Part shown: one piece after another, positions 17,127-26,184 of the stretch
How the letters are laid out: the number at the start of each line of letters is the position of its first letter
Numbering within the stretch: position 1 is the stretch's first letter
Position numbers and translations under genes: made by a program
Notes under the pieces: generated by a model
The model's input: the letters and a program-made list of their open reading frames with translations, nothing else
Told to the model about the DNA's origin: nothing
Database searches by the model: none
Source of the DNA: JAUZRW01 sp964549915
GTDB taxonomy: Bacteria; Chloroflexota; Anaerolineae; Aggregatilineales; Phototrophicaceae
NCBI GenBank assembly: GCA_964549915.1
Contig: CAZJWX010000003.1
Coordinates: forward strand, 106,658 to 170,657
Direction: 5' to 3'
DNA length: 64,000 bases

Positions 17127-18623
17127 TTATTCAGGGCTTTTGAGCTGTGCCACACTCAGTTTGATGCGCCGGATTGACTCCTCTTTGCCGAGGATTTCCA
17201 TCGTCTCGAAAGTGGGTGGCGAAATCTTCTGTCCGGTAATCGCCACGCGGATTGAGCCGAAGAGCTGACCGTTCTTCACACCCAGTTCTTTCGCCAGCGC
17301 CTTGAAGGCTTCGTACTGCGCTTCATGCGAGAAGTCGTCCAGCCTCTCGATCAATTCGACGGCGGCTTTCAGACAGCGTACCGTGCCCTCCGCGTCCATC
17401 TTCTTCTGGATCAGCAAATCTGCCGGAGGTGCCTGGAAGTTGCCCCAATCATCAAAGAGGAAGCCCGCCAGTTCCACTGCTTTCGGCAGCATATCAATGC
17501 GCGTCTGGATCACTGGCGTGATTTTCGCCAGCAGCTCATCATCGACCGTGTACCCGGCCTCTTCGAAGTAAGGCTTCAGGAGTTGCGCCAGTTCTTGCGT
17601 GTCCATCTCGCGGATGTAGTGCCCGTTGAGCCAGGTCAGCTTGTCGATCGGGTAAGCGCTGTTGGCCGGATTCACATCTTTCAGGTCGAAGCGCTCAGCA
17701 GCCTGATCCATGCTGAAGACTTCCACGTTGTCGCCGAAGTTCCAGCCGATGTTCGCCAGGAAGTTGAGCACAGCGTCGGGTACGTAACCGCCCTCGATGA
17801 AGTCCTGCGCCAGTACCGGGATGTCCTGCCCATCTTCGCTGGCGACTTTGCGCTTGCTGAGCTTCCCCTTGCCATTGGGATTGAGGATGAGGGGCATGTG
17901 GGCATACTGCGGTTTCTCCCACCCGAAAGCCTCCCACAGATGCCAGTGCAGCGGCAGCGAGGGCAGCCACTCGACGCCGCGCGTGACATGGGTGATCTCC
18001 ATGAAATGATCATCGACCACATGCGCCAGATGATAGGTCGGGAAGCCGTCCGCCTTCAGCAGCACCGTATCTTTGAGCGTGTCGTTCTCGAATTCCGTTT
18101 TGCCGCGCACGATGTCCTGTGTGATGACCTTACCTTCTCGCGGCGTCTTGAAACGGATCACGTAGGGTTTGCCTTCGGCTTCCAGCTTCGCAACCTCTTC
18201 TTCCGTGAGGTTGCGGGCGCGTCCATCATAGCCCGGGGGCAGCCCCATCTTCTTGCGCTCTTCCGCGATTTGTTCTAGCTCTTGCGGTGTCTCGAAGGCC
18301 TTGTACGCCTTGCCCTGCTCCAGCAGCCAGTTCGCCCACTTCTGGTAAAGCTCCAGACGTTCCGACTGGCGATAGGGGCCGTAATCGCCGCCGACATGAG
18401 GGCCTTCGTCGAATGCAATACCGAGCCAGTCAAAAGCGCGTAGGATCCCCTCTTCCGAACCTTCGACATAGCGCGTCTGGTCGGTATCTTCAATGCGCAG
18501 AATCTGCTGCCCCCCAAAGCGACGCACATAGAGCCAGTTGAAAATCGCCAGCCGGACGCCACCCAGGTGCAGTGGGCCAGTGGGGCTGGGGCCGAGGCGT
18601 AAGCGCACAGGTTTGTCAGTCAC
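17127..18623 (-). CDS. gltX: Glutamyl-tRNA synthetase
   Basis: A 498-residue class I aminoacyl-tRNA synthetase that charges tRNA with glutamate. The HIGH-type motif is RLGPSPTGPLHLGGVR near the N-terminus and the KMSKS-type motif is KLSKRK in the middle. The catalytic core carries RIEDTDQTRYVEGSEE and THVTRGVEWLPSLPLH, and the C-terminal third is the all-helical anticodon-binding domain typical of bacterial GluRS. GTG start with AAGGAG upstream. If the genome lacks GlnRS, this enzyme would also charge tRNA-Gln for later amidation by GatCAB; the adjacent tRNA-Gln fits but does not prove this. Confidence 0.96.
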   Translation of the reverse strand: MTDKPVRLRLGPSPTGPLHLGGVRLAIFNWLYVRRFGGQQILRIEDTDQTRYVEGSEEGILRAFDWLGIAFDEGPHVGGDYGPYRQSERLELYQKWANWLLEQGKAYKAFETPQELEQIAEERKKMGLPPGYDGRARNLTEEEVAKLEAEGKPYVIRFKTPREGKVITQDIVRGKTEFENDTLKDTVLLKADGFPTYHLAHVVDDHFMEITHVTRGVEWLPSLPLHWHLWEAFGWEKPQYAHMPLILNPNGKGKLSKRKVASEDGQDIPVLAQDFIEGGYVPDAVLNFLANIGWNFGDNVEVFSMDQAAERFDLKDVNPANSAYPIDKLTWLNGHYIREMDTQELAQLLKPYFEEAGYTVDDELLAKITPVIQTRIDMLPKAVELAGFLFDDWGNFQAPPADLLIQKKMDAEGTVRCLKAAVELIERLDDFSHEAQYEAFKALAKELGVKNGQLFGSIRVAITGQKISPPTFETMEILGKEESIRRIKLSVAQLKSPE

Positions 18624-18672
18624 GGAAGATGCTCCTTCGGTTCGTTTTCTCGGAGGTTGTTACGGATCACTG

Positions 18673-18678
18673 ATTATA
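18673..18678 (-). promoter_or_regulatory. gltX: -10 box upstream of gltX
   Basis: A perfect TATAAT on the minus strand, about 50 bases before the gltX start and just past the rodA stop. No good -35 box stands 16-18 bases upstream, so the promoter may be weak or activator-dependent. Confidence 0.4.
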
Positions 18679-18693
18679 GGGCAAGCCAGGGGG

Positions 18694-19809
18694 TTACGAA
18701 AGGCGCTTACGGCGCACGATCACGCTCTGCACCAGCCCAATGCCCACCATCGTGAACAGCAATGACGTGCCGCCGGAACTGACAAATGGCAGCGTTAAGC
18801 CCGTCACTGGCATCAAATTGAGATTCATGCCGATAGAGACAACGGTCTGGAAGAAGATCATCCCCGCAACACCGTAGCAAATCATGCTGCCGAGGGGGTC
18901 AGCAGCGAGCCGCGCCCCGCGTAGAATGCGCATGAGGAGCACGCCCAATAAGCCCATCGTCGCCATGCCACCCACGAAGCCGAACTCATGCGCGATCACG
19001 CTGAAGATGAAATCGGTGTGGCGCACGCGCAGGAAGCGTCCGGCGTTCTGCGACCCGGTTGTATAGCCTTTGCCGAACAAGCCGCCAGAACCGATGGCGA
19101 TGCGTGCTTGCTGGATGTTGTACTGCGAGCCGAAACGCGCTTCAAGGTCATCTTCATCTGCCTGGAAGAGAAAGGTCGTGATGCGCTCCAACTGATAGGG
19201 CTGCAACTGAGTCAGGCCGAAGGGCAGCGCGATGGCCCCCGCCAGCCCCATGATGGCGATGTGTCGGATGCGCAGTCCCGCCGCCCAGGTGATCGTCGCC
19301 CAAATGACGATGAAAACAATGGTCGTCCCCAGGTCTGGCTGGATGAACACCAGCCCGGCAATCACGCCCAGGTGCAGCAGTGACTTAAGCACCGTGATGA
19401 AGTTATCCATTTCCTGGTAGCGGGAGGCGAAGAACTGCGATAGCGTGATGATAAGCAGAATTTTGGCCACTTCTGAAGGCTGAATCAGAATGCCGACATT
19501 GATCCAGCGGCGCGCGCCTGCATCCCCCTCGACCCCGAAGAAGACCACCATCAGGAGCATGACGACCATCAGCACATATAACCACATGTGCAGCCCGCCC
19601 AGGATGCGATAATCCAGGAAGGTCATCACAAAGATGGCGATGGTGCCGAAGATTGCGAAGCGGATCTGATCGGGAACGCGGCTGATGAGCGTGGGGTCAA
19701 TCGCATCTTGCGTGGCGCTGGCGATTACCATCACCCCGAAAACCGTCAGCATCAGGGTCACACCAAATAGGATATAATCGAAACGCTGCCAGATGCTACC
19801 TTCTTGCAT
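18694..19809 (-). CDS. rodA: Rod-shape SEDS glycosyltransferase RodA
   Basis: A 371-residue SEDS protein with about ten membrane helices that polymerises lipid II into glycan strands with its partner PBP2. Family motifs: GDAGARRWINVGILIQPSEVAKI, split as GDAGARRWINVG and QPSEVAK (the catalytic-loop region), HTDFIFSVIAHEFGFVGG and the end NLNLMPVTGLTLPFVSSGGTS, quoted as MPVTGLTLPFVSSGG. RodA rather than FtsW is preferred because mreBCD and PBP2 are encoded in the same block and no ftsI/ftsQ lies near. It is downstream of minCDE on the same strand. Confidence 0.9.
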   Translation of the reverse strand: MQEGSIWQRFDYILFGVTLMLTVFGVMVIASATQDAIDPTLISRVPDQIRFAIFGTIAIFVMTFLDYRILGGLHMWLYVLMVVMLLMVVFFGVEGDAGARRWINVGILIQPSEVAKILLIITLSQFFASRYQEMDNFITVLKSLLHLGVIAGLVFIQPDLGTTIVFIVIWATITWAAGLRIRHIAIMGLAGAIALPFGLTQLQPYQLERITTFLFQADEDDLEARFGSQYNIQQARIAIGSGGLFGKGYTTGSQNAGRFLRVRHTDFIFSVIAHEFGFVGGMATMGLLGVLLMRILRGARLAADPLGSMICYGVAGMIFFQTVVSIGMNLNLMPVTGLTLPFVSSGGTSLLFTMVGIGLVQSVIVRRKRLS

Positions 19810-19892
19810 GGATCAGGAACCCGTACTACCGTCAATGAGCCATGCATTGTACTGCACAGGGCGACCCAGGGGGTAGGTTCAACCTCAATCCC

Positions 19893-20339
19893 CTATTCGA
19901 GGTCGTCGGGACGGCGGTTGGGCAGCGTGTCCTCATCGGAGTACGGAGAATCACCTTCGTCGGTCTCCTCCGGCTCCACCTCATAGCTCATCGTCTCCAT
20001 TTCCGCCGTCGGCTCCAGTTCAGCATCGAACGGCGCAAAGGTTTCGTCTTCGCGCTTGCCGGGGGACGCACTACCGGGCTGCTTCGTGAAGGGGATTTGC
20101 GCGACGATTACGTTGGTGTTGCGGTCGTTCTGCTCAACGACCAGATCGACGCTGTCTCGGTCAACTTCGGGCAGATAGCGCACAATGACATCCATGATGT
20201 CTTGCTTCATCGCACGCAGCAATTCGGGTGAGATGCTGATGCGATCATGTACCAGGATGAACTGCAAGCGATCTCGCGCCTCTGCACCACTGCCCTTGTT
20301 GTTGCCCCTGCCGAAAATGCGCTCAAAGAAATTCGCCAT
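19893..20339 (-). CDS. minE: MinE, topological specificity factor, with acidic tail
   Basis: A 148-residue MinE. The first 85 residues match the family: N-terminal amphipathic MANFFERIFGR for membrane binding, the MinD-contact helix ARDRLQFILVHDR and the dimer domain DIMDVIVRYLPEVDRDSVDLVV. MinE stimulates MinD ATPase and drives the Min oscillation that keeps the division ring at mid-cell. About 60 extra residues follow, rich in Glu, Asp and Pro with no predicted fold; typical MinE ends near residue 90. Last gene of minCDE. Confidence 0.9.
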   Translation of the reverse strand: MANFFERIFGRGNNKGSGAEARDRLQFILVHDRISISPELLRAMKQDIMDVIVRYLPEVDRDSVDLVVEQNDRNTNVIVAQIPFTKQPGSASPGKREDETFAPFDAELEPTAEMETMSYEVEPEETDEGDSPYSDEDTLPNRRPDDLE

Positions 20340-20380
20340 CGGTTTACCCCTTGTGGCTAGTCTTGTTCGTAGCTGCCCTG

Positions 20381-21178
20381 CTAGCTGCCGCCGAAGAGAC
20401 GCGAGAGACGCTGGAAGAAGCCAGGGTTGTCTTCCAGGGTCATCAAAGGCACTTCTTCCCCGGTCAGGCGGCGCGCAATGTTGCGGAACGCCAGCCCCGC
20501 GCGCGAATTTTCGTTGAGCGTGACCGGAACGCCGCTATTCGACGCCGGGATGACGTGCTCGTCTTCCGGCACAATCCCGATGATTTTCAGAGCCAGAATA
20601 TCGGTGATGTCGGCTGCGGAAAGCATCTCGCCACGCTTGACCATCTCCGTGTTGATGCGGTTGATGATGAGCTGCCCCGGATCTTTGTGTTCGGCTTCCA
20701 GCAGGCCCACGATGCGATCCGCATCACGCACAGCGGAGACTTCCGGGTTCGTGACGATGAGGACATCATCCGCAGGCGCAACCGCATTGCGGAAACCGCG
20801 CTCGATCCCGGCGGGGGAATCCACCAGGATGAAGTCGAATTCGTTGCGCAGCTTGTCGGTGATGTAAATCATATCTGCCGGACTGACAGCCGTCTTATCG
20901 CGAGTCTGTGCTGCGGGAATCAGGTAGAGTTCCGGGAATTGCTTGTGCTTGATCATGGCCTGGCGCAGGCGGCAACGCCCTTCGACGACATCGACCAGGT
21001 CATAGACGATGCGGTTTTCCAGCCCCATGACGACATCCAGGTTGCGCAGGCCCACGTCGCCGTCAATCAAGACGACCCGTTTGCCCAACCGCGCCAGGGC
21101 AATGCCCAGATTGGCGGTGGTCGTCGTCTTGCCAACGCCGCCTTTGCCTGATGTGACTGTTACGACACGCGCAGCCAT
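20381..21178 (-). CDS. minD: Septum site-determining ATPase MinD
   Basis: A 265-residue ParA/MinD-type ATPase. Deviant Walker A VTSGKGGVGKTTTTANLG with its signature lysine, switch I GDVGLRNLDVVMGLENR, Walker B FILVDSPAGIERG, and a C-terminal amphipathic membrane-targeting helix NPGFFQRLSRLFGG. ATP-bound dimers sit on the membrane and recruit MinC. It is 41 bases upstream of minE and 22 bases downstream of minC. Confidence 0.95.
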   Translation of the reverse strand: MAARVVTVTSGKGGVGKTTTTANLGIALARLGKRVVLIDGDVGLRNLDVVMGLENRIVYDLVDVVEGRCRLRQAMIKHKQFPELYLIPAAQTRDKTAVSPADMIYITDKLRNEFDFILVDSPAGIERGFRNAVAPADDVLIVTNPEVSAVRDADRIVGLLEAEHKDPGQLIINRINTEMVKRGEMLSAADITDILALKIIGIVPEDEHVIPASNSGVPVTLNENSRAGLAFRNIARRLTGEEVPLMTLEDNPGFFQRLSRLFGGS

Positions 21179-21200
21179 GCAGCCTTATCCTTTCTTGGTG

Positions 21201-21893
21201 TTATCCCCAGGTATCGACGATGATTTGTTCCCCGCGCACGCTGGCAACTTCGGGGCGCATCTGGCGTTTCTTGCCGTCTGGCGATGTGGCGATCAAATCC
21301 GCAATGCGCAGTTGATTGGGACTCATCTCCAGCGCACAGACAATGGCGTTGGTATCGCCCTCTGCCCCCGCATGCACCACGCCGCGCAGCCGTCCCCAGA
21401 TGATGATGTCCCCGGTGGCGACGATCTTCGCGCCCGGGTTCACATCCCCAAAGACGACCACATGCCCCCGGCTGTGCACTGTCCGACCACTGCGCAAGGT
21501 ACGGCGGATCATGACGCCCGTTGTGCCCTGCTCTTCCGGGTCGATTGGCAACGTCTCGTGTTCCAGGCTCGCCACCGGAACCGCAGCGGCTTCTGGCAGG
21601 GAAACGCGCAGATCCAGCGCACTGGCAGAAGCGATGGTCGTCTCGCTGCTGCTGCGCACAACCATCAACGTCATGCCACGCCGTTCCAACAGCGCTTTCA
21701 GCGAGTGCAGCTCGTATTTGGGGACGGGGCGCTCGCCCACATCCACCGTCACACGCGCGCCGCTGAAGAAACCATCTTGTTCATCCAGGCTGCTCGCCAG
21801 GTGCTGTGTAATCACATTCCATTCTTCCGACTTGCTCAACTGGATGAGCAAACCATCTTTAATACCCTTGATTGAAACAATCTCTTCTGTCAT
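21201..21893 (-). CDS. minC: Septum formation inhibitor MinC
   Basis: A 230-residue MinC. The N-terminal half (about 1-105) is the FtsZ-antagonist domain, the C-terminal half a right-handed beta helix with the repeats HSRGHVVVFGDVNPGAKIVA and GDIIIWGRLRGVVHAGAEGD that bind MinD and dimerise. RTLRSGRTVHSRGHVVV matches the family's RSGQ-type motif that contacts MinD. The ATG at 21893 is chosen because family similarity begins there; an in-frame TTG eight codons upstream is possible. No strong ribosome site is visible. Confidence 0.92.
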   Translation of the reverse strand: MTEEIVSIKGIKDGLLIQLSKSEEWNVITQHLASSLDEQDGFFSGARVTVDVGERPVPKYELHSLKALLERRGMTLMVVRSSSETTIASASALDLRVSLPEAAAVPVASLEHETLPIDPEEQGTTGVMIRRTLRSGRTVHSRGHVVVFGDVNPGAKIVATGDIIIWGRLRGVVHAGAEGDTNAIVCALEMSPNQLRIADLIATSPDGKKRQMRPEVASVRGEQIIVDTWG

Positions 21894-22007
21894 CAACTTT
21901 GCCCAGTCCCAACCCAACCAGCACCGTCATCACGGCTGCCATGATCTTCTTGCCCTCTATAACTATACAGGATGCGCAAACTTTCGCCACTGGTGGACTT
22001 TTTCCGT

Positions 22008-22043
22008 GGAGCGCAACGCGAAAACCGCGTTCCGGAGCGCAAC
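22008..22043. repeat. 10-base direct repeat around a hairpin, upstream of minC
   Basis: GGAGCGCAAC occurs at 22008-22017 and again at 22034-22043. Between and overlapping them AACGCG (22015-22020) pairs with CGCGTT (22026-22031). The 201-base gap between the unknown membrane protein and minC holds no gene; this may be a regulator site or attenuator for minCDE. Confidence 0.4.
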
Positions 22044-22094
22044 CTTGCTTCAGTATACGGCGGCGCGCAGCGCACACCCTTGAGATTTTGGCCG

Positions 22095-23228
22095 TTACGC
22101 GAGGATTTGCCAGAAGAGGAACAGCGGAAGCAGCCCGTAAATCGTGATGACCAGGAGACGACCCAGGCGCGGTGACCTGGGAGTCAGTTTTGTCGCCCAA
22201 TCACTGGCTGCCAGCACCGCATACGTCATCCACAGCACCTGGATGACGAAGAGGGGCAGCAATAAGACATCCCGCTGCTGCCCGCTGTATACCAGCCCGA
22301 AGAACCAGTATGCGGCATAGGCCAGCAATGAGACCACGCCCAGCGGCGGGTACCAACGGGCAAAACGCGCCAGACCCAGAATGCTGAGGATGATACCCAC
22401 GACGGTGAACTGCCCCAGAATGAGCCTCACCATGTCGATCCAATTGGTTGCATTGCGCCACGCCCAGAGGTCGACGAGATGCGCCTGATCTTGCAGATAA
22501 TCCACTGCCAGTCCACGCAGACCGATTCCGGCGATCAGACCAAAGGCCAGCCAGTACCAGGATGGCAAACGGGTACGAGTCAGCGTCAGGCTCAGGGCAA
22601 CGGAAGGCGCCAGCAACGTCAGCAGCGGATCGTTGAGGATGCCCACACCCAGCAGCAACAGCACGCCCAGGATGTGGTAGGGGCGGGCCGCTTCACTACC
22701 ATCGGGATTTTTGCGCTCAGAAGTTTGCAGGATCAACGGGGCTTCGTCCGGACGCGGGTTGGTCAACAGCAGCATATCCAACAGTAAGAAAAGCAGCCAG
22801 GCGACGACGAAACCCGTCAGGCGCAGGCTCTGCGCCATGCCGATCTGGCTCCAAAAGAAGACCGCGAAAACCACGATACCGATTCCCAGACCGATGTAGG
22901 GGCGCTTGCTGAGCAGGACGACCAGGACGACGGTCACGCTGGCGGCAATCAACGCGATGACGATGGTGGCGGGTTCGCCCTGCCCGCCCCCGGTCTGCGA
23001 CCAGAACGCCGGGGAGAGCGCCAGCACCAAAGCGCCGATGATCGCCAGCACTGCCCCAAAGCGCCGCAGCGCGAGGGTGACGCCGACGATCACCAGAGCC
23101 AGACCACTGGCGCGGATCAGCGGCGTCTGACCAATGACCAGCAGCAGAAGCCAGACCACCGCGCCGTTCGCCAGGGCAGGCAGCCAGTAGCGCAGTGCCC
23201 GCTGCTGATCGTCCCTCAATGCAAGCAT
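22095..23228 (-). CDS. Unknown polytopic membrane protein between PBP2 and MinC
   Basis: A 377-residue protein with about ten to eleven hydrophobic helices and few charged residues. No motif that I know is visible; it is not SEDS, MurJ or a glycosyltransferase with an exposed catalytic loop. Its ATG directly follows the PBP2 TGA (TGAATG on the minus strand), so it is translated with PBP2 and belongs to the mre operon. A loop of about 30 residues near position 165-185 and another with DYLQDQAHLVDLWAWRNATN (about 250-270) are the main exposed regions. A role in wall elongation or lipid-carrier traffic is suggested only by position. Confidence 0.85.
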   Translation of the reverse strand: MLALRDDQQRALRYWLPALANGAVVWLLLLVIGQTPLIRASGLALVIVGVTLALRRFGAVLAIIGALVLALSPAFWSQTGGGQGEPATIVIALIAASVTVVLVVLLSKRPYIGLGIGIVVFAVFFWSQIGMAQSLRLTGFVVAWLLFLLLDMLLLTNPRPDEAPLILQTSERKNPDGSEAARPYHILGVLLLLGVGILNDPLLTLLAPSVALSLTLTRTRLPSWYWLAFGLIAGIGLRGLAVDYLQDQAHLVDLWAWRNATNWIDMVRLILGQFTVVGIILSILGLARFARWYPPLGVVSLLAYAAYWFFGLVYSGQQRDVLLLPLFVIQVLWMTYAVLAASDWATKLTPRSPRLGRLLVITIYGLLPLFLFWQILA

Positions 23229-25580
23229 TCAGCCCCCTGTGTTCTGTTGATCGACCGATGTCAGGTTGCGCCCTTCGCGCTGTGCCTGCAACTCGAAGTA
23301 GGTGCGCATGGTCTCACGCACGACGGGGAGCGCCATGAAGGAACCTTCACCGCCGTTGTAGACGAAGGCGATCACAACGATTTCCGGGTCTTCGTACGGG
23401 CCGTACCCCACGTACCAGGCGTGCGACGGCCACTGTCCTGGCACGCAGTAACCCAGCGGGCGCGCGATGTCGTCGCAGTATTCCGCCGTCCCGGTCTTCC
23501 CAGCGACGGCAATACCGATGTCATCCAGCGCGGCAGAGCCTGCTGTGCCGCCTTCAATGGTCACAGCAGCACGCATACCCTCACGAGTCAGAGCCATCGC
23601 GTCATCGCTGATGAACGCCGGCTGGTAGGGGGCGGCGGCGGTGCTGAAGCGCACTGGATCACAAACACTGCCGTTGAAGGTGTAATTCAGCGGGATGTGC
23701 ACACGGTATTCGCGCAAATCCGGGTTGGTGGGGTCATCGCTGATGTCGAAGGTGTTGCGATACCCTTCAGGGTCGCAGCGGAAGGGATCGTACCAGGGGC
23801 TGTCCGCTTCGCAGATGCAAGCCAGACTGGTGGGACCTTTCATGATCATATCTTCCAGCAGCAGCAGCGTCAGCGGCTCCCCTGGCTCCACCAGTGCCGG
23901 ATTGACCGTGCGCAGCACCTGCGGTTCGAATGGCTCGATGACATTGCCCTCTTCGTCGAAGAATTCGCGAATAATCGTCGGTTGGTGGAGGACGCCATTG
24001 TTGACAATTGCAGCCGTCTGCGCGATCAGTTGCAGCGGAGTCACGGTCACGTATCCCTGCCCGAAGGCCGCGTTGTACGTATCGCCCGTCGACCAATTCT
24101 CACCATAGACGCGGCGCTTCCAATCGGGGTCTGGCATACGTCCAGCATTCTCGAAGGGCAGTTCGATCCCCAGTTCGGAGCCGATGCCCGTAGCGGTCGA
24201 GTACCGGAAGAGATCGATAATGCCCAGGCCACCGGGACGCAGCACCGATGCATTCAGGTTGCTGTTGCCCCCACCGACCTGGTAATAGTAAACATCGCAG
24301 CTCCAGGCCACACTCTGAATCAAGTCGACTCGTCCGTGCCCTTCCGGCAGCCAGCAGACGAAACGCTGTGCGGCAGCTTCATCGTTGGGTGCGTAGCGAT
24401 TCTCGACGATTAGCTGCCCTTCGTCAATCAACTGGCGCGCCGGGTCGATCACATCTTCCTCGACGACGGCAGCAGCCGTAATCAGCTTCCAGACTGACCC
24501 CGGCGGATACAAGCCTTTGATGGCGTTGTTCACCAGCGGACGTGCCGGGTCTTCGGCAATATCCAGGTAGTACTCCACATCGATGCCGCGTGCGAAGCGG
24601 CTGTTATCGTAGGACGGCAAACTGACCAGCGCCAGAATCTCGCCCGTGTTGGGATCCATCGCAATGACGACCCCCTGCGTGCTGAGACCACGCGGCATCG
24701 TGCGCCCTTGCTGCTCGTAGTATTCCGGCGTGTTGCGGTTGTTGATGGCTGTCTGCAAATAGCCTTCGGCGGCAGCTTGCAACTCGGCATCAATCGTCAG
24801 CCGCACACTCTGGCCTGGCTGCGGTGGCGTCTCGCTGATGGTTGCCAATTCCTCGCCCGCAACATCAACCTCAATGATGCGCTCGCCTCGCTCCCCGGAA
24901 AGTTGATCTTCCAGGAAGCGCTCCACGCCCTCGTAGCCCGTGCGCACAAAACGCGGATCAACGCCTTCATCGCGAAGCTGCTCCGCGACCTCAGCCGAAA
25001 CAGGCCCCAGATAACCGATGATGTGGGCGGTGGTCGCCCCCAGGGGATATTCGCGCACGCCCACTACCTGAATATCAACCCCCTGTAAGTAGATGCGCTC
25101 TTCCAGGATTTGCAACATGACCTCGCGCGGAATATCCTGCGCGATCAGCACAGGGCGGAAGGGTTCCGTGCCTTCACCGACCGAGACCAATTCTTCAATG
25201 CTGAAGACGAATTCGCCGGTCTGTGCGAACAGTTCCTGTGCGCTGTCAATCGTCGGCGGCACACCGACCAATGCAGAGAGACGATTGTAAATCGCCAATT
25301 CCTCTTCGATGTTGTCCGGCAATTCTGCCGGGGTGATGACCACATTATAGGCGGGCACGTTGTAGGCCAGCCGCGTATCGTAGCGGTCGCGAATCGCCCC
25401 ACGACTGGATTGAATCGGTACCGTGCTGAGACGATTCTCGTTGGCCTGGGCATTGAATTCTTCGTAATTCAAGATTTGCAATTCGTACATGCGTACGCTG
25501 AACAACAAAAAGACAGCGAAAATGACGCCCTGGAAGAACGTGAGCCGCCACCCCTGAAATGGGAAAAGACGATCCTTCAC
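23229..25580 (-). CDS. mrdA: Penicillin-binding protein 2, elongasome transpeptidase
   Basis: A 783-residue class B PBP, GTG start. One membrane helix (about 14-30), a PBP dimerisation region beginning SSRGAIRDRYDTRLAYN, then the transpeptidase with S362-V-W-K365, S427-C-D429 (an SxD as in E. coli PBP2) and K695-T-G697. It cross-links peptidoglycan with RodA. It is longer than usual: an insertion of about 80 residues between the SxD and KTG motifs (about 575-655) contains several cysteines (CICEADSPWYDPF, RCDPEGY, SVCDPV), unusual for an exported domain. Lies in order mreC-mreD-pbp2. Confidence 0.93.
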   Translation of the reverse strand: MKDRLFPFQGWRLTFFQGVIFAVFLLFSVRMYELQILNYEEFNAQANENRLSTVPIQSSRGAIRDRYDTRLAYNVPAYNVVITPAELPDNIEEELAIYNRLSALVGVPPTIDSAQELFAQTGEFVFSIEELVSVGEGTEPFRPVLIAQDIPREVMLQILEERIYLQGVDIQVVGVREYPLGATTAHIIGYLGPVSAEVAEQLRDEGVDPRFVRTGYEGVERFLEDQLSGERGERIIEVDVAGEELATISETPPQPGQSVRLTIDAELQAAAEGYLQTAINNRNTPEYYEQQGRTMPRGLSTQGVVIAMDPNTGEILALVSLPSYDNSRFARGIDVEYYLDIAEDPARPLVNNAIKGLYPPGSVWKLITAAAVVEEDVIDPARQLIDEGQLIVENRYAPNDEAAAQRFVCWLPEGHGRVDLIQSVAWSCDVYYYQVGGGNSNLNASVLRPGGLGIIDLFRYSTATGIGSELGIELPFENAGRMPDPDWKRRVYGENWSTGDTYNAAFGQGYVTVTPLQLIAQTAAIVNNGVLHQPTIIREFFDEEGNVIEPFEPQVLRTVNPALVEPGEPLTLLLLEDMIMKGPTSLACICEADSPWYDPFRCDPEGYRNTFDISDDPTNPDLREYRVHIPLNYTFNGSVCDPVRFSTAAAPYQPAFISDDAMALTREGMRAAVTIEGGTAGSAALDDIGIAVAGKTGTAEYCDDIARPLGYCVPGQWPSHAWYVGYGPYEDPEIVVIAFVYNGGEGSFMALPVVRETMRTYFELQAQREGRNLTSVDQQNTGG

Positions 25581-25614
25581 TGTCTGTACCTTTCTGCAAT
25601 GGTCAAATTCAGCC

Positions 25615-26181
25615 TCAACGCGGATTCACATCCCAGGGAGACTGTGGCCTGGGGATCCGCTTCTGGATGCGGCGCAGCACGAAATAGATCGGCAGCACCA
25701 GAGCCACATTGTAAAGCAGGGTCGGCAGCGTGAAATAGGGCAAGCTCTGCGAAAAATCCGGCGAATACCCTCCGATGGCGAGCACACCCTGCACGATGAA
25801 ATGCTGCAAGAACGTTCCCACGACCACGAAGAACAGCAGGAAGAAGATGCTGAACTGATAGAAATTGCGCGAGAGAATGTTGATGGCGAAGATCAGCAGC
25901 AGCAACCCCAGCACGGATGTGCCAACGGGTACGACGCTCATCAAGTCGCGCAGGATGCCCCCTGTGAACGCCCAGAAAATCGCCTCGTCCAGTTCCGAAT
26001 GCACTGCCCAGGAGAGCACCAGCAGCAGCACGAGGTCGGGCCTGGCTACATAGAACTCCGCACCGGGCAAGATGCTGGCCTGCAACACGCCTTCTAGCAG
26101 TGCCTGTACCACATTCGGCAGCAAGCTGGATTGATACGCAACGACAAGCGCCAGAATAGGGATCGCAAGATAATAGCCCAT
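25615..26181 (-). CDS. mreD: Rod-shape determining protein MreD
   Basis: A 188-residue membrane protein with five or six helices. Sequence is poorly conserved in this family, but position directly after mreC (three-base gap) and before PBP2, the GILRDLMSVVPVGTSVLGLL segment and the basic end RRIQKRIPRPQ fit MreD. It links MreC and the MreB filament to the synthetic machinery. Confidence 0.88.
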   Translation of the reverse strand: MGYYLAIPILALVVAYQSSLLPNVVQALLEGVLQASILPGAEFYVARPDLVLLLVLSWAVHSELDEAIFWAFTGGILRDLMSVVPVGTSVLGLLLLIFAINILSRNFYQFSIFFLLFFVVVGTFLQHFIVQGVLAIGGYSPDFSQSLPYFTLPTLLYNVALVLPIYFVLRRIQKRIPRPQSPWDVNPR

Positions 26182-26184
26182 TGC

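Noticed and set aside
21859..21960. A short leader peptide overlapping minC
   Set aside because: It is mostly a shadow of the minC start in another frame and its ribosome site is weak.
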